From: Bacillota bacterium
GTDB taxonomy: Bacteria; Bacillota; Dethiobacteria; Dethiobacterales; Dethiobacteraceae
Reading direction: 5' to 3'
DNA: 54,594 nucleotides
Assembly (NCBI GenBank): GCA_012523945.1
Contig: JAAYSO010000031.1
Coordinates: 1-54,594 of the forward strand
In this document: positions 25,890-34,369 of the stretch, piece after piece
How positions within the stretch are numbered: the stretch's first letter is position 1
Layout of the letters: each line of letters starts with the position of its first letter
Program-made: the position numbers and the translations under genes
The notes under the pieces: model-generated
What the model was told of the DNA's origin: nothing
The model's input: the letters and a program-made list of their open reading frames with translations, nothing else
Database searches by the model: none

Positions 25890-26025
25890 TTGCAAACAGT
25901 TTACCTTTGTGTTAAGCAATTTTAACTATTAATATCTACAAATTTCGGCAGATTTTTCAATATAATTTTAATAAGATTAAAATAAAAACACTGGTCGGAA
26001 CCTAGAGGGGGCAAACTGTTTGCAA
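25890..26025 (+). repeat. Inverted repeats flanking the promoter of the 26108 gene
   Basis: TTGCAAACAGTTT at 25890-25902 is repeated as its exact complement AAACTGTTTGCAA at 26013-26025. The second copy is also part of the palindrome GCAAAC-T-GTTTGC (26011-26023). A partial third copy TTTTGCAAACTTTG lies at 26043. They bracket TATAAT at 25961, a layout that suggests a repressor able to loop DNA. Confidence 0.5.
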
Positions 26026-26107
26026 AATAAATATTCAGACTATTTTGCAAACTTTGTTGCTTGCACCAAAAGGTGTGGGCAGGCAAATCTTTTTAGGAGG
26101 GAAACTG

Positions 26108-27007
26108 ATGAAGAAAACACTAACACTTGCCGTTGCCGTTATTTTACTGGCAATGGTGCCTGCTGCCGCTTGGGCATCCGGGGCAACCGTCTATGTCACA
26201 GTCAGTGTTGACGGCAAGTTGGAAATTGCTGCAGAACCTGTACAAGTGACAGAGCTGACTGTTGACGGGGCAATTAAAGCAGCCCATGCGGCTTTTTTCC
26301 CGGAAGGGGAGAGCGGTTATGCCGCCGGCATTGACCCCATGTGGAATATGTTTATGATTTCCAAAGTGTGGGGTGTTGCCCAGATTCCCTTTGTGATTTT
26401 AAATTCCGGCCCCCTTGGTTCACCGTCAAATCCGGGAACTGCCGATGTTACTCCTGTTAAAGATGGTGACAATCTCATTATCTCTGTTTCCAGCAACCCG
26501 GCAGTACCGGCGGAAGCAATTTCCCTGACGGTTTCTGTTGCCGACGGGGAAGCAAACGTTACGGCAACAAATTGGATTTTAGATATTATGACATTTTCAT
26601 ATAGTTCGGTACCGTATGCCAATCAGGAAGTTGTTGACTTGGCTACAGGTGAAGTTTTAGGCACTACCGATGCAGAGGGCAGTATTACCGTCCCGGCCGG
26701 TAATGCGGTGGCAGTCGGCGGTGTGGCCGCCATCCCCACCGACGGTAGCTCTGCCTCCACGCCGGATGCTGCAGCAGCTTCTCCTCCTCCGCCACCTGCG
26801 GCACCTGCTTTTCCAGCTCCAGCCGGGCCCGGTTCTACACCGGCAGAAGATGTGGATTATTCTCTCTTTTCCGGTGGTAAAGATGTGGCTTTGATCAGGA
26901 TTGTAGTGCTGGGAATCATCCTGTTTGTACCGGCCTTATTGGTGGTAATTATCGGCGGTAATAAGGCCGAAAAAGAAGCTGAAGAAAGAGGCAGGCACTT
27001 CCTCTGA
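26108..27007 (+). CDS. Secreted, C-terminally anchored protein of unknown function
   Basis: 299 residues from ATG 26108 with TAGGAGGG. Signal peptide at about 1-25 (KKTLTLAVAVILL...AWA), then an extracytoplasmic domain of about 190 residues with no Cys and many Val/Thr beta-like segments (YVTVSVDGKLEIAAEPVQV). A low-complexity Ala/Ser/Pro linker with PPPPP lies near 225-250, one membrane helix near 268-288, and a short charged tail (NKAEKEAEERGRH). The first domain recalls a DUF4430/cobalamin-uptake-like beta domain, but I cannot confirm it. It lies 47 bases before an SbmA-like ABC protein and may be its surface partner. Confidence 0.75.
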   Translation: MKKTLTLAVAVILLAMVPAAAWASGATVYVTVSVDGKLEIAAEPVQVTELTVDGAIKAAHAAFFPEGESGYAAGIDPMWNMFMISKVWGVAQIPFVILNSGPLGSPSNPGTADVTPVKDGDNLIISVSSNPAVPAEAISLTVSVADGEANVTATNWILDIMTFSYSSVPYANQEVVDLATGEVLGTTDAEGSITVPAGNAVAVGGVAAIPTDGSSASTPDAAAASPPPPPAAPAFPAPAGPGSTPAEDVDYSLFSGGKDVALIRIVVLGIILFVPALLVVIIGGNKAEKEAEERGRHFL

Positions 27008-27054
27008 TTGGTTATTATCTTATAGTTTGTTAAGCAAATTCATATAAGGATGGT

Positions 27055-28821
27055 ATGAATATGAAAAAAATAATCAGAATGTTTAAACATGTCTGGAGAT
27101 TAGGCTCTGCCTACTGGTTAAAGGGTGATGATCGTTTCGGATCATGGCTCCTGCTTTTACTCAGTATTGCCATCATGCTGCTTAGCATCGCTGCTGCGGT
27201 GCGAATGAATCAATGGTATGCCGATTGGACCAATGCTTTTACCAGTGTCAATAAAGACTTATGGAGTCAACAATTACAAGTCTTTGCCGTTGTTGGGGCT
27301 GTGATGATACTTTCCGGTCCGCTCAAAGGTTATATTGACGGTTGGATTTTGCTCAGGTGGAGAAAGTGGATGACCTCTGTTTATATTAATAACTGGATGC
27401 TGAACCACAGTCACTACAGAATGCAACTGGCGGAAAACAGAATTGATAACCCGGACCAGCGGATTTCTGAAGATATTGATGCCTTTATCGGCAGTACCTG
27501 GATGTTTACTTTCCAGTTGCTAAATAATGTGATTATGCTTGGTTCTTTCCTGGTTATTTTATGGAATCTGTCAAATTCAATTCCCTTGATTTTGGGCGGC
27601 AGGGATTGGTCCTTCCCCGGTTATTTTATTGTCATTGCTTTACTGTGGGCTATTTTCGGTACTTATGTGGTCCACTGGTTTGGACGACAGTTAATAAGAT
27701 TGAACTTTAACCAAACCCGTTATGAAGCAGACTTTCGTTTTTCTTTGGTGCGCTTCCGGGAAAACAGTGAGCAGATTGCTTTTTTACGGGGCGAAAAAGT
27801 GGAACATCCCCGTTTAATGAGTGTATTTTATAATATTATCAGCAACCGTTTTAAAATTTTAAAAAGAAATATGAAGATGCAGTATGTTTCGGGGATTTTC
27901 GGTCAGATTGACGGTGTTTTGATTTCTCTGCTTTTGGGGCCCGCTTATTTTGCCACCGCGCCTACTCCGGGAATTCCGGGCGGTTACGGTGCCATTATGC
28001 AGATCTCGCAAGCCTTTGCCACGGTTTTAGGGACATTTAAATTTTTCCAAAACCTCTATGGCGCCTTGGCTGCCTGGAAGGCAGTAATTAACCGTCTTGT
28101 TGGTTTCCTGGAAAATGCCCAGAGATCGGAAGAAATTTTACTGGAGTCTAAAGTGGAAATTGTGGAGCAGGATACAGATGAAATTGTCATTCCTGATTTA
28201 AAAGTATACCTGCCAGACGGAAGGCTACAGGTTACAGCGAAAAATTTAGCCATTAAACATGGCGAGAAAGTATTAATAAAAGGGAAAACAGGTGCCGGAA
28301 AAACTACTTTATTTAGGGTGTTATCAGGGCTTTGGCCCTTTGGTGCAGGTGATATAATTATTCCCAAAGACAAAAAAGTCATTGTCCTGCCGCAAAAGCC
28401 GTACTTACCCATCGGTACCCTGGCTGAAGCCGTCAGTTATCCTGAACCGCCGGATACTTACAGCCGGGAAGAAATTATTCAAGTGTTGCATGATGTGGAT
28501 CTGGAGCAGTTTGTTGACAGGCTGGATGAAGTTAATCACTGGAACCATGTCCTTTCCGGCGGTGAACAGCAGCGGGTCGGTATCGCCCGTGCCATGCTCT
28601 ACAAACCGGATTACTTATTCTTCGATGAAGCCACGGCTTCTTTGGATGAACCTTCCGAAGAAAAACTGTATAAAATCTTGCTGGAGCGGATGAAGGATAC
28701 AACTATAGTTTCCATTGGCCACCGCTCATCACTGGAGAAATTCCATGAGAGAATGATTGTGGCTGAACCGCAACCGGACGGAAGCTTTGCCTTTACGGAT
28801 AAAGAAATTTCCGCCGGCTAA
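27055..28821 (+). CDS. SbmA/BacA-like ABC transporter, fused permease and ATPase (YddA family)
   Basis: 588 residues; start at ATG 27055 (27061 also possible). The membrane domain (about 1-350) is of the ABC_membrane_2 type found in SbmA/BacA and YddA, with NQWYADWTNAF and RWRKWMTSVYINNWM as typical strings. The ATPase domain has Walker A KGKTGAGKTTLFR (about 418), the Q loop VLPQKPYLPIGTL, the signature LSGGEQQRVGIARA and Walker B YLFFDEATASLDE. Relatives move peptides, vitamin B12 or bleomycin-like compounds, or peroxisomal fatty acyl-CoA. Direction and substrate are unknown. A terminator follows. Confidence 0.85.
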   Translation: MNMKKIIRMFKHVWRLGSAYWLKGDDRFGSWLLLLLSIAIMLLSIAAAVRMNQWYADWTNAFTSVNKDLWSQQLQVFAVVGAVMILSGPLKGYIDGWILLRWRKWMTSVYINNWMLNHSHYRMQLAENRIDNPDQRISEDIDAFIGSTWMFTFQLLNNVIMLGSFLVILWNLSNSIPLILGGRDWSFPGYFIVIALLWAIFGTYVVHWFGRQLIRLNFNQTRYEADFRFSLVRFRENSEQIAFLRGEKVEHPRLMSVFYNIISNRFKILKRNMKMQYVSGIFGQIDGVLISLLLGPAYFATAPTPGIPGGYGAIMQISQAFATVLGTFKFFQNLYGALAAWKAVINRLVGFLENAQRSEEILLESKVEIVEQDTDEIVIPDLKVYLPDGRLQVTAKNLAIKHGEKVLIKGKTGAGKTTLFRVLSGLWPFGAGDIIIPKDKKVIVLPQKPYLPIGTLAEAVSYPEPPDTYSREEIIQVLHDVDLEQFVDRLDEVNHWNHVLSGGEQQRVGIARAMLYKPDYLFFDEATASLDEPSEEKLYKILLERMKDTTIVSIGHRSSLEKFHERMIVAEPQPDGSFAFTDKEISAG

Positions 28822-28840
28822 AAACGGTAATAATAAAAGG

Positions 28841-28884
28841 AAGGGCTGCCACTAACTTTTATTAAGTGTGTGCAGCCCTTTTTA
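28841..28884 (+). terminator. Intrinsic terminator after ABC transporter
   Basis: AAGGGCTGC (28841-28849) pairs with GCAGCCCTT (28872-28880), with an extra CACT/AGTG pairing inside, and runs into a T-tract. Confidence 0.85.
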
Positions 28885-28960
28885 AATAAAAACAAAAAGG
28901 TTTTAACCGCCCAGGAAGATAAATTTAACTAAAATTAACTTACCGGAAGGATGAAATTAA

Positions 28961-29200
28961 ATGCAAGAGCCTTTTATCTGCGGGGATTTACTGTTAAGTA
29001 CGTACTTGGTTTTTAAAGGCAACCCCCTGCCGGAGTTAAAATTAAATAACAGCGGTCAGGTGGTCTATGTTTTTGAGAAAACAGAAAAATTGCTGCATGA
29101 TTTTGCCGAGTATAAAAACAGTGAATTCAGAGTTTTTATTGACCATTATTATCAGCTGAAAAAGATGCAGGATAAATTTCTTTTGGAGCAGAAAACTTAA
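28961..29200 (+). CDS. DUF5659-like small protein
   Basis: 79 residues. An N-terminal motif places the chain on a pattern like DLLLSTYLVFKGNPLPEL, followed by VVYVFEKTEKL and an acidic/aromatic helix (FAEYKNSEFRVFIDHYYQL). This matches my memory of DUF5659, small Firmicutes proteins of unknown role. The ribosome binding site (GGAAGG) is ten bases from the ATG, slightly long. It lies 33 bases before the thioesterase start and is probably cotranscribed. Confidence 0.6.
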   Translation: MQEPFICGDLLLSTYLVFKGNPLPELKLNNSGQVVYVFEKTEKLLHDFAEYKNSEFRVFIDHYYQLKKMQDKFLLEQKT

Positions 29201-29233
29201 GGGGAAGGACTTGTGCAGAAAGGGAGGTTTTAC

Positions 29234-29719
29234 ATGAAAAAAACCGTCTCTGATTCCAGAACCACATTATCGCAAGTGATGCAGATCAGTATGGCGAACT
29301 CTGCCGGAAATATCCATGGCGGCGAAATTATGAAAATTATGGATTCAGCCGCGGGGGCAGCAGCAAAAAGGCATGCTCGCAGTAACGTAGTTACAGCCAG
29401 AGTGACGGAAATGGAATTTATTGTGCCGGTCCATGTGGGCGACCTTTTGATTTGTACTGCCGAACTTGCTTTTGTGGGCTGCAGTTCCATGGAAGTTTTA
29501 GTCACGGTTGAAGTAGAAAATCCGCAAATTGAAGCACCGCCCAAAGTGGCTTTAACCGGATATTTTACCATGGTGGCCATTGATGAAAACGGCAGGCCGA
29601 AAAAAGTGCCGGAACTAATTGTCGAGACGCCGGAAGAAAAAAAGCGTTACGAAGAAAGAGAAAAAATATACCGGCAGCGGAAGAAAGAGTTGGCAGAAGC
29701 AAAAAAAAGCCGTACTTAA
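29234..29719 (+). CDS. Hotdog-fold acyl-CoA thioesterase (YkhA/BACH type)
   Basis: 161 residues from ATG 29234 with AAGGGAGG upstream. The single hotdog domain shows the catalytic region NSAGNIHGGEIMKIMDSAAGAAA, where His and Asp act in thioester hydrolysis, and the strand ALTGYFTMVAID. The C-terminal 40 residues are a Lys/Glu-rich helix. Such enzymes hydrolyse medium or long acyl-CoA. It starts a short unit with the radical SAM gene 25 bases downstream. Confidence 0.85.
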   Translation: MKKTVSDSRTTLSQVMQISMANSAGNIHGGEIMKIMDSAAGAAAKRHARSNVVTARVTEMEFIVPVHVGDLLICTAELAFVGCSSMEVLVTVEVENPQIEAPPKVALTGYFTMVAIDENGRPKKVPELIVETPEEKKRYEEREKIYRQRKKELAEAKKSRT

Positions 29720-29744
29720 AGTCTTTTATGGGAGGAAGAACGCA

Positions 29745-31115
29745 GTGCCAAGCAGCAAGCATAAGCGCAGTGTTTTATTAATTAACCCCAAATGGCGGCA
29801 ACTGACTGAACCGTATGAGCATTTGGGACTGGGGTACCTGGCAGCCTGCCTGCGACAGTCAGGAATAAACACAATTATTTGGGATATGTTGCTAATGGGC
29901 AGCGATGCCGGGCAAATTGCCGAGAAAGTACAACAGGAACAAGTCGGCCTCATTGGTGTCAGTATCACATTCCAACAAAGCGCCACAGAAGTATTGGCCA
30001 AAATCCGCCAACTTAAAGAACTTACGCAAGTTCCCTTGGTGGTAGGAGGTATTTACCCCACCTTTGCGGCACAGGAGTTAATGACCCTATGCCCGGAAAT
30101 TGATTATATCGTAAAAGGTGAGGGTGAAGAAACTCTGCCTGAACTGGTACATACTCTTTTTGCCGGCGGTGATGTCAAAAAAGTGCCGGGGCTCTTAGGC
30201 CGCACCGGTGCTACGCTTTGGGAGTCTCCGGACAGGCCCAGTGCGGCCAAGCTGGATGAATTGCCCTGGCCGGCCCGGGATACTTTACCGCAAATTTTGG
30301 AGAAAACAGGTTGTGCTTCCATCCTGTCTTCACGGGGCTGCTATGGCCGTTGCAGTTTCTGTAGTGTCGATGCCTTTTTTAGCCGTTTTGGACCAAAAAT
30401 GCGCCTGCGCAGTGCCGGAGATGTGTTGGCGGAGATGGAATATCTGCAAAAGGAATACGGTGTAAAGAATTTTGCCTTTAATGATGCTGAATTTATTGGC
30501 AGTAAAGGCAGGGGGCGGGCGCGGGCCAAAGAAATAGCTGAAGGGATTTTGGCAAGGGGCTGGCAGATCCAGTTTAGTATCCAGTGCCGTGTTAATGATG
30601 TGGAAGAAGAACTATTTACGCTTTTAAAAAAGGCAGGCTTGCGCAAAGTTTTTTTAGGTGTGGAATCTGGTTCACAAGCCGTACTGGATCGCTTTCAAAA
30701 AGATGCTACGGTGGAGGAAAATTTAAAGGCGTTAAAAATTTTGGCTGATTTAGATATCTTTGTGGCCATGGGCTTCATTATGTTTGATGACAGGACAAGT
30801 TTTAATGAACTGGCGGAAAATATGCAGTTTTTGCAGCAGGTCCGTGCCGTTACCGGAAAAGCTTACCTGGCAAAAGTGGACCCGGTAAGTAAAGTGCTTC
30901 CTTTTGCCGGGACAAGCGTGGAAGCGCGTCTGAAAGAAGAAAAACGTTATCGTGGTAATAGTCTGGCCTTTGATTATGCCATCAAAGATCCCCTGGTTGA
31001 AGTTCTCTATCGTTTGCTTTGCCTGTTTACAAACATTTCACGTCGCGTAAAAGTTTGGCGCGGGCAGTCTGTTTACCGTGAATATGATTGGGAGACCGGT
31101 GATATTAAGCATTGA
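29745..31115 (+). CDS. B12-binding-domain radical SAM protein
   Basis: 456 residues from GTG 29745 (GGGAGGAAG upstream); the open frame extends back into the thioesterase gene but is not used. The N-terminal 150 residues form a Rossmann cobalamin-binding-like domain (LLINPKWRQ...LGYLAACLRQ, VVGGIYPTF). The radical SAM cluster motif is C-YGR-C-SF-C in SSRGCYGRCSFCSVD near residue 205. ESGSQAVLDRF and a C-terminal segment follow. The family (BchE/HpnJ-like) includes methylases and cyclases; the substrate is not evident. Its stop codon lies inside the -35 of the his promoter. Confidence 0.85.
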   Translation: MPSSKHKRSVLLINPKWRQLTEPYEHLGLGYLAACLRQSGINTIIWDMLLMGSDAGQIAEKVQQEQVGLIGVSITFQQSATEVLAKIRQLKELTQVPLVVGGIYPTFAAQELMTLCPEIDYIVKGEGEETLPELVHTLFAGGDVKKVPGLLGRTGATLWESPDRPSAAKLDELPWPARDTLPQILEKTGCASILSSRGCYGRCSFCSVDAFFSRFGPKMRLRSAGDVLAEMEYLQKEYGVKNFAFNDAEFIGSKGRGRARAKEIAEGILARGWQIQFSIQCRVNDVEEELFTLLKKAGLRKVFLGVESGSQAVLDRFQKDATVEENLKALKILADLDIFVAMGFIMFDDRTSFNELAENMQFLQQVRAVTGKAYLAKVDPVSKVLPFAGTSVEARLKEEKRYRGNSLAFDYAIKDPLVEVLYRLLCLFTNISRRVKVWRGQSVYREYDWETGDIKH

Positions 31116-31140
31116 CAGGGGAGAAAACTCGTGCTATACT
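31112..31140 (+). promoter_or_regulatory. Promoter of his operon
   Basis: TTGACA (31112-31117), a 17-base spacer and TATACT (31135-31140). The -35 contains the stop codon of the preceding gene. Confidence 0.88.
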
Positions 31141-31172
31141 CTTTAATGCGTTACCACTTTAATGTGTTAAAG
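31141..31172 (+). promoter_or_regulatory. Operator-like repeats just downstream of the his -10
   Basis: CTTTAATGCGTTA (31141-31153) is repeated as CTTTAATGTGTTA (31157-31169). The second copy extends into the inverted repeat CTTTAA-TGTG-TTAAAG (31157-31172). Position over the transcription start suggests a repressor site, for example for a TrpR-like HisR; the regulator is not in this window as far as I can tell. Confidence 0.5.
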
Positions 31173-31186
31173 AAAGGTGTGGTCCC

Positions 31187-32410
31187 ATGACAGAGGTTTT
31201 GCAACGAATACAAATTCCTGAAGGAGTGCGTGATCTTTTGCCCGATCTGGCGGGGCAAAAAAGAAAGCTGGAAGAGTTGATTCAGCAAATCTTTAGCCGT
31301 TGGGGATATCGAGAGGTGTCCACACCGGCTTTTGAATATAGTGATAATTTTATGACGGATTTAAAAGACGGTTTAGAAAACAGTGTTTACCGTTTTCCTG
31401 ATGAACAGGGAAGGATGTTAGTTTTACGGCCCGATTTTACTTTACCCATTGCCCGGGTTGTGGCGGTGCACTTTGCGGAAGGGCCGCTGCCGGTAAGACT
31501 TTGTTACAGTGGTGAAATCTTTCGTTATGCCGCCGGTCTGCAGGGAAAACAGCGGGAATTGACACAGGCCGGCGTTGAACTGATGGGGGATGGTACAGCC
31601 GGCAGTGATGCAGAAGTAATTGCATTGGCGGCAGAAGTTTTGCAAAAAACCGGTTTAGATGAGTTTACGCTCTGCCTGGGTCATGTGGGTTTTTTAGAAA
31701 TCTTACTGACTGCATACGACCTTTTGCCGCAGGATGTGGAAAAAGTAAAACAGCTTTTTAATAAAAAAGATTTTGTTACCTTAAAAGAAATGGTATCAAA
31801 ACTTAAAATCAGCCGGCAGGCAAAAGAGAGTATTATGCAAATCCCGTTGCTACGTGGCGGTGTTGAAATCCTGGATAAAGCGCAGGCACTTTTGCCGCCG
31901 GGAGCAGATGCACAGCCGCTGGAGATTTTACGTGAGATTTGGTCGGTGCTGGAGGATTACATGGTGACGCAGTTTGTCACCATAGATCTTAGCATGGTGC
32001 GCATGATGAACTATTACACCGGCATGGTTTTTGAAGGATATACCAACGGTTTGGGTTATCCGCTTTGTGGTGGCGGGCGTTATGACAGGCTGCTGGCTAA
32101 TTTTGGCTGTGAACTACCGGCGGTAGGCTTTGCCGTCAGTTTGGATCATCTCTTAACGGTGTTAACACGACAAAGAAAATTGCCTGAACTTTTGGAGCCG
32201 CTTTTTGTGGCATACAACGACAGCGGGCGGGAAAAAGCCGTGGCGGCGGCTCAGATTCTGCGCCGGCAGGGGGCAGTAGTAATTGTGGACCTACAGGAGT
32301 CAACTTATGAAGAAGCTTTTAAAAGCGGCACGGAAAAGGGTGCTACCCGCCTGTTGTACTGCGCAGGTGAAGATATTATTGATGCCGATTTAGACGGGGG
32401 GCAAGAATAA
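31187..32410 (+). CDS. hisZ: ATP phosphoribosyltransferase regulatory subunit HisZ
   Basis: 407 residues with homology to histidyl-tRNA synthetase: PEGVRDLLPDLAGQKRKLE, class II motif 2-like RLCYSGEIFRY, and GGGRYDRLLANFG near residue 300. It lacks the tRNA-binding part, as HisZ does. It pairs with short HisG to form the first enzyme of histidine synthesis. Stop and hisG start overlap (TAATG). Confidence 0.93.
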   Translation: MTEVLQRIQIPEGVRDLLPDLAGQKRKLEELIQQIFSRWGYREVSTPAFEYSDNFMTDLKDGLENSVYRFPDEQGRMLVLRPDFTLPIARVVAVHFAEGPLPVRLCYSGEIFRYAAGLQGKQRELTQAGVELMGDGTAGSDAEVIALAAEVLQKTGLDEFTLCLGHVGFLEILLTAYDLLPQDVEKVKQLFNKKDFVTLKEMVSKLKISRQAKESIMQIPLLRGGVEILDKAQALLPPGADAQPLEILREIWSVLEDYMVTQFVTIDLSMVRMMNYYTGMVFEGYTNGLGYPLCGGGRYDRLLANFGCELPAVGFAVSLDHLLTVLTRQRKLPELLEPLFVAYNDSGREKAVAAAQILRRQGAVVIVDLQESTYEEAFKSGTEKGATRLLYCAGEDIIDADLDGGQE

Positions 32411-33081
32411 TGCTGGCAGCCAACGACTGGTTAACCATTGCCTTGGCAAAAGGGCGCATTCTGCCGCCGACCCTTGAATTGTTTACGGCGGCAGGTATTA
32501 ACTGCAGCCCCATTGAAAGTGATACCAGAAAGCTTATTTTTCGCCTGGAAACGGAAAAACTGCAGTTTATCCTGGCCAAACCTACTGATATTCCTACTTA
32601 TGTGGAGTATGGTGTTGCTGATTTGGGTGTGGTGGGTAAAGATATTCTTTGGGAACAGGAAAAGGAATTGTATGAATTGTTGGATCTTAAGCTGGGCGCT
32701 TGCAGACTTTCAGCCGCCCATAAAGCGGGCCAAACTGATTTTACCCGCGGTGGTACCGTCACCTATGTGGCCACCAAGTACCCTAACATTGCCAAACGCC
32801 ACTATCTGAAAAAGGGACGGCAGGTGGAAATAATTAAGCTGCATGGTTCCATTGAATTGGCACCGCTTTTAAATTTGGCCGATGTGATTGTGGATTTGGT
32901 TTCCACAGGCAAAACTTTGCGGGAAAATAATTTGGTGGAAGCAGAAGTAATAGCCCGGATTACAGCACGTCTTGTGGCTAATCCCGGTAGTTATCAGGTT
33001 AAGGCGAAACGGGTCATGACCTTGGTACAGCAGTTGGAAAAAGCTTTGCAAAAGAGGTGCGGTGATGATAAGAATCTATGA
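32410..33081 (+). CDS. hisG: ATP phosphoribosyltransferase catalytic subunit, short form
   Basis: 223 residues, the short form that needs HisZ. The N-terminal IALAKGRI, PTDIPTYVEYGVADLGVVGKD and the PRPP loop DVIVDLVSTGKTLREN are seen. It catalyses ATP + PRPP to phosphoribosyl-ATP. Its end overlaps hisD. Confidence 0.96.
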   Translation: MLAANDWLTIALAKGRILPPTLELFTAAGINCSPIESDTRKLIFRLETEKLQFILAKPTDIPTYVEYGVADLGVVGKDILWEQEKELYELLDLKLGACRLSAAHKAGQTDFTRGGTVTYVATKYPNIAKRHYLKKGRQVEIIKLHGSIELAPLLNLADVIVDLVSTGKTLRENNLVEAEVIARITARLVANPGSYQVKAKRVMTLVQQLEKALQKRCGDDKNL

Positions 33082-34369
33082 TGGTCAAAGTTTTCAGACC
33101 GGTTTTACGCGGCAACGTTTTGACGATTATCCTGAAGCATTGGCGTCAGTGCGGCAAATTTTGACTGCTGTGTGCCAAGAAGGGGATGCGGCTGTTTTTA
33201 GGTATACAGAAAAATTTGACGGTGCTGTTTTAAAGACGTTACAGGTAAGTGACGAGGAATTTGCCGTCGCCAAAAAACAAGTGGAGGAAAAAGTTGTGAC
33301 CGCCCTGAAAGAGGCGGCAGAAAATATCCGGACTTTTCACCGGCAGCAAGTGCGGCAATCCTGGTTTGATTCCCGCCCGGACGGTAGCGTGCTGGGCGTA
33401 CGGGTTACTCCTTTGGAGCGGGTGGGCGCTTATATTCCCGGGGGCAGTGCTGCGTACCCGTCCACGGTGTTAATGACGGTAATTCCGGCCCGGGTAGCCG
33501 GTGTTAAGGAAATATACTTGGTAACTCCGCCGGATGCCGACGGTTCAGTTAATCCTTATACTCTGGTAGCGGCGGAACTGGCGGGAGTAGACGCCGTTTT
33601 TAAATGCGGCGGCGCCCAGGCCATTGCTGCCCTGGCTTATGGCACAAAAACAATTCCGGCTGTGGATAAAATTGTGGGACCGGGAAATTTATATGTAACA
33701 CTGGCCAAAAGGGAAGTGGCAGGCATCGTAGGTATTGATATGCCTGCAGGGCCAAGTGAAATTTTAGTGGTGGCAGATGAAACTGCCCGGACTGATTTTG
33801 TGGCAGCTGATTTGCTCTCCCAGGCGGAACATGATCCCCTGGCTGCCGCATATTGTGTTACCACTTCAGCCCGGCTGGCTGCCGAGTTGCCGGAAGAATT
33901 AAAGCGGCAGTGCAGTGTCTTAAAGCGCAGTGAAATTGCTGCTACTTCCCTTAAAAATCAGGGGGCCCTCATAAAAGTAAACACTTTGGCTGAGGCGGTG
34001 GAGATTGTGAATCTGTTGGCACCGGAACATTTGGAATTACAGGTGGCGGATCCCTGGGCGTTATTGGGGAAAGTGCAGCATGCCGGGGCAATTTTTTTGG
34101 GTGCTTATACTCCTGAACCGGTGGGTGATTACTGGGCGGGGCCAAATCATGTGCTGCCCACCGCCGGAACAGGCCGTTTTGCTTCGGTGCTGTCTGTTGA
34201 TGATTTTCTTAAACTCAGCAGTGTCCTTTACTATTCACCGCAATTACTTTTACAAAAGGCAAAAAAGATTGAATGTTTGGCTGAAGTGGAAGGGCTGCAG
34301 GCACACAGCCTCGCTATTAGTTTAAGGAGGGAGTTTCTTGAAAAACAGGACGGCAAGCTTGAACCGTAA
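33065..34369 (+). CDS. hisD: Histidinol dehydrogenase
   Basis: 434 residues from ATG 33065 after AGAGGTG (GTG 33062 is too close to the site). GERVGAYIPGGSAAYPSTVLM-type segments, the VDKIVGPGN motif, the zinc-site segment SQAEHDP and the catalytic His region APEHLEL and PVGDYWAGPNHVLPT are all present. It oxidises histidinol to histidine in two NAD steps. The last 32 bases overlap hisB. Confidence 0.97.
   Translation: MIRIYDGQSFQTGFTRQRFDDYPEALASVRQILTAVCQEGDAAVFRYTEKFDGAVLKTLQVSDEEFAVAKKQVEEKVVTALKEAAENIRTFHRQQVRQSWFDSRPDGSVLGVRVTPLERVGAYIPGGSAAYPSTVLMTVIPARVAGVKEIYLVTPPDADGSVNPYTLVAAELAGVDAVFKCGGAQAIAALAYGTKTIPAVDKIVGPGNLYVTLAKREVAGIVGIDMPAGPSEILVVADETARTDFVAADLLSQAEHDPLAAAYCVTTSARLAAELPEELKRQCSVLKRSEIAATSLKNQGALIKVNTLAEAVEIVNLLAPEHLELQVADPWALLGKVQHAGAIFLGAYTPEPVGDYWAGPNHVLPTAGTGRFASVLSVDDFLKLSSVLYYSPQLLLQKAKKIECLAEVEGLQAHSLAISLRREFLEKQDGKLEP

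Noticed and set aside
25990-26105. Cyclic di-GMP or cobalamin riboswitch upstream of the 26108 gene
   Set aside because: GGGCAAAC resembles part of a GEMM motif, but the matching ACGCAAAGCC and tetraloop receptor parts are absent, and no B12 box is seen. The repeats fit protein binding better.
26670-26894. Overlapping frame in the proline-linker part of the secreted protein
   Set aside because: Arises from the low-complexity Ala/Pro coding stretch; composition is not protein-like.
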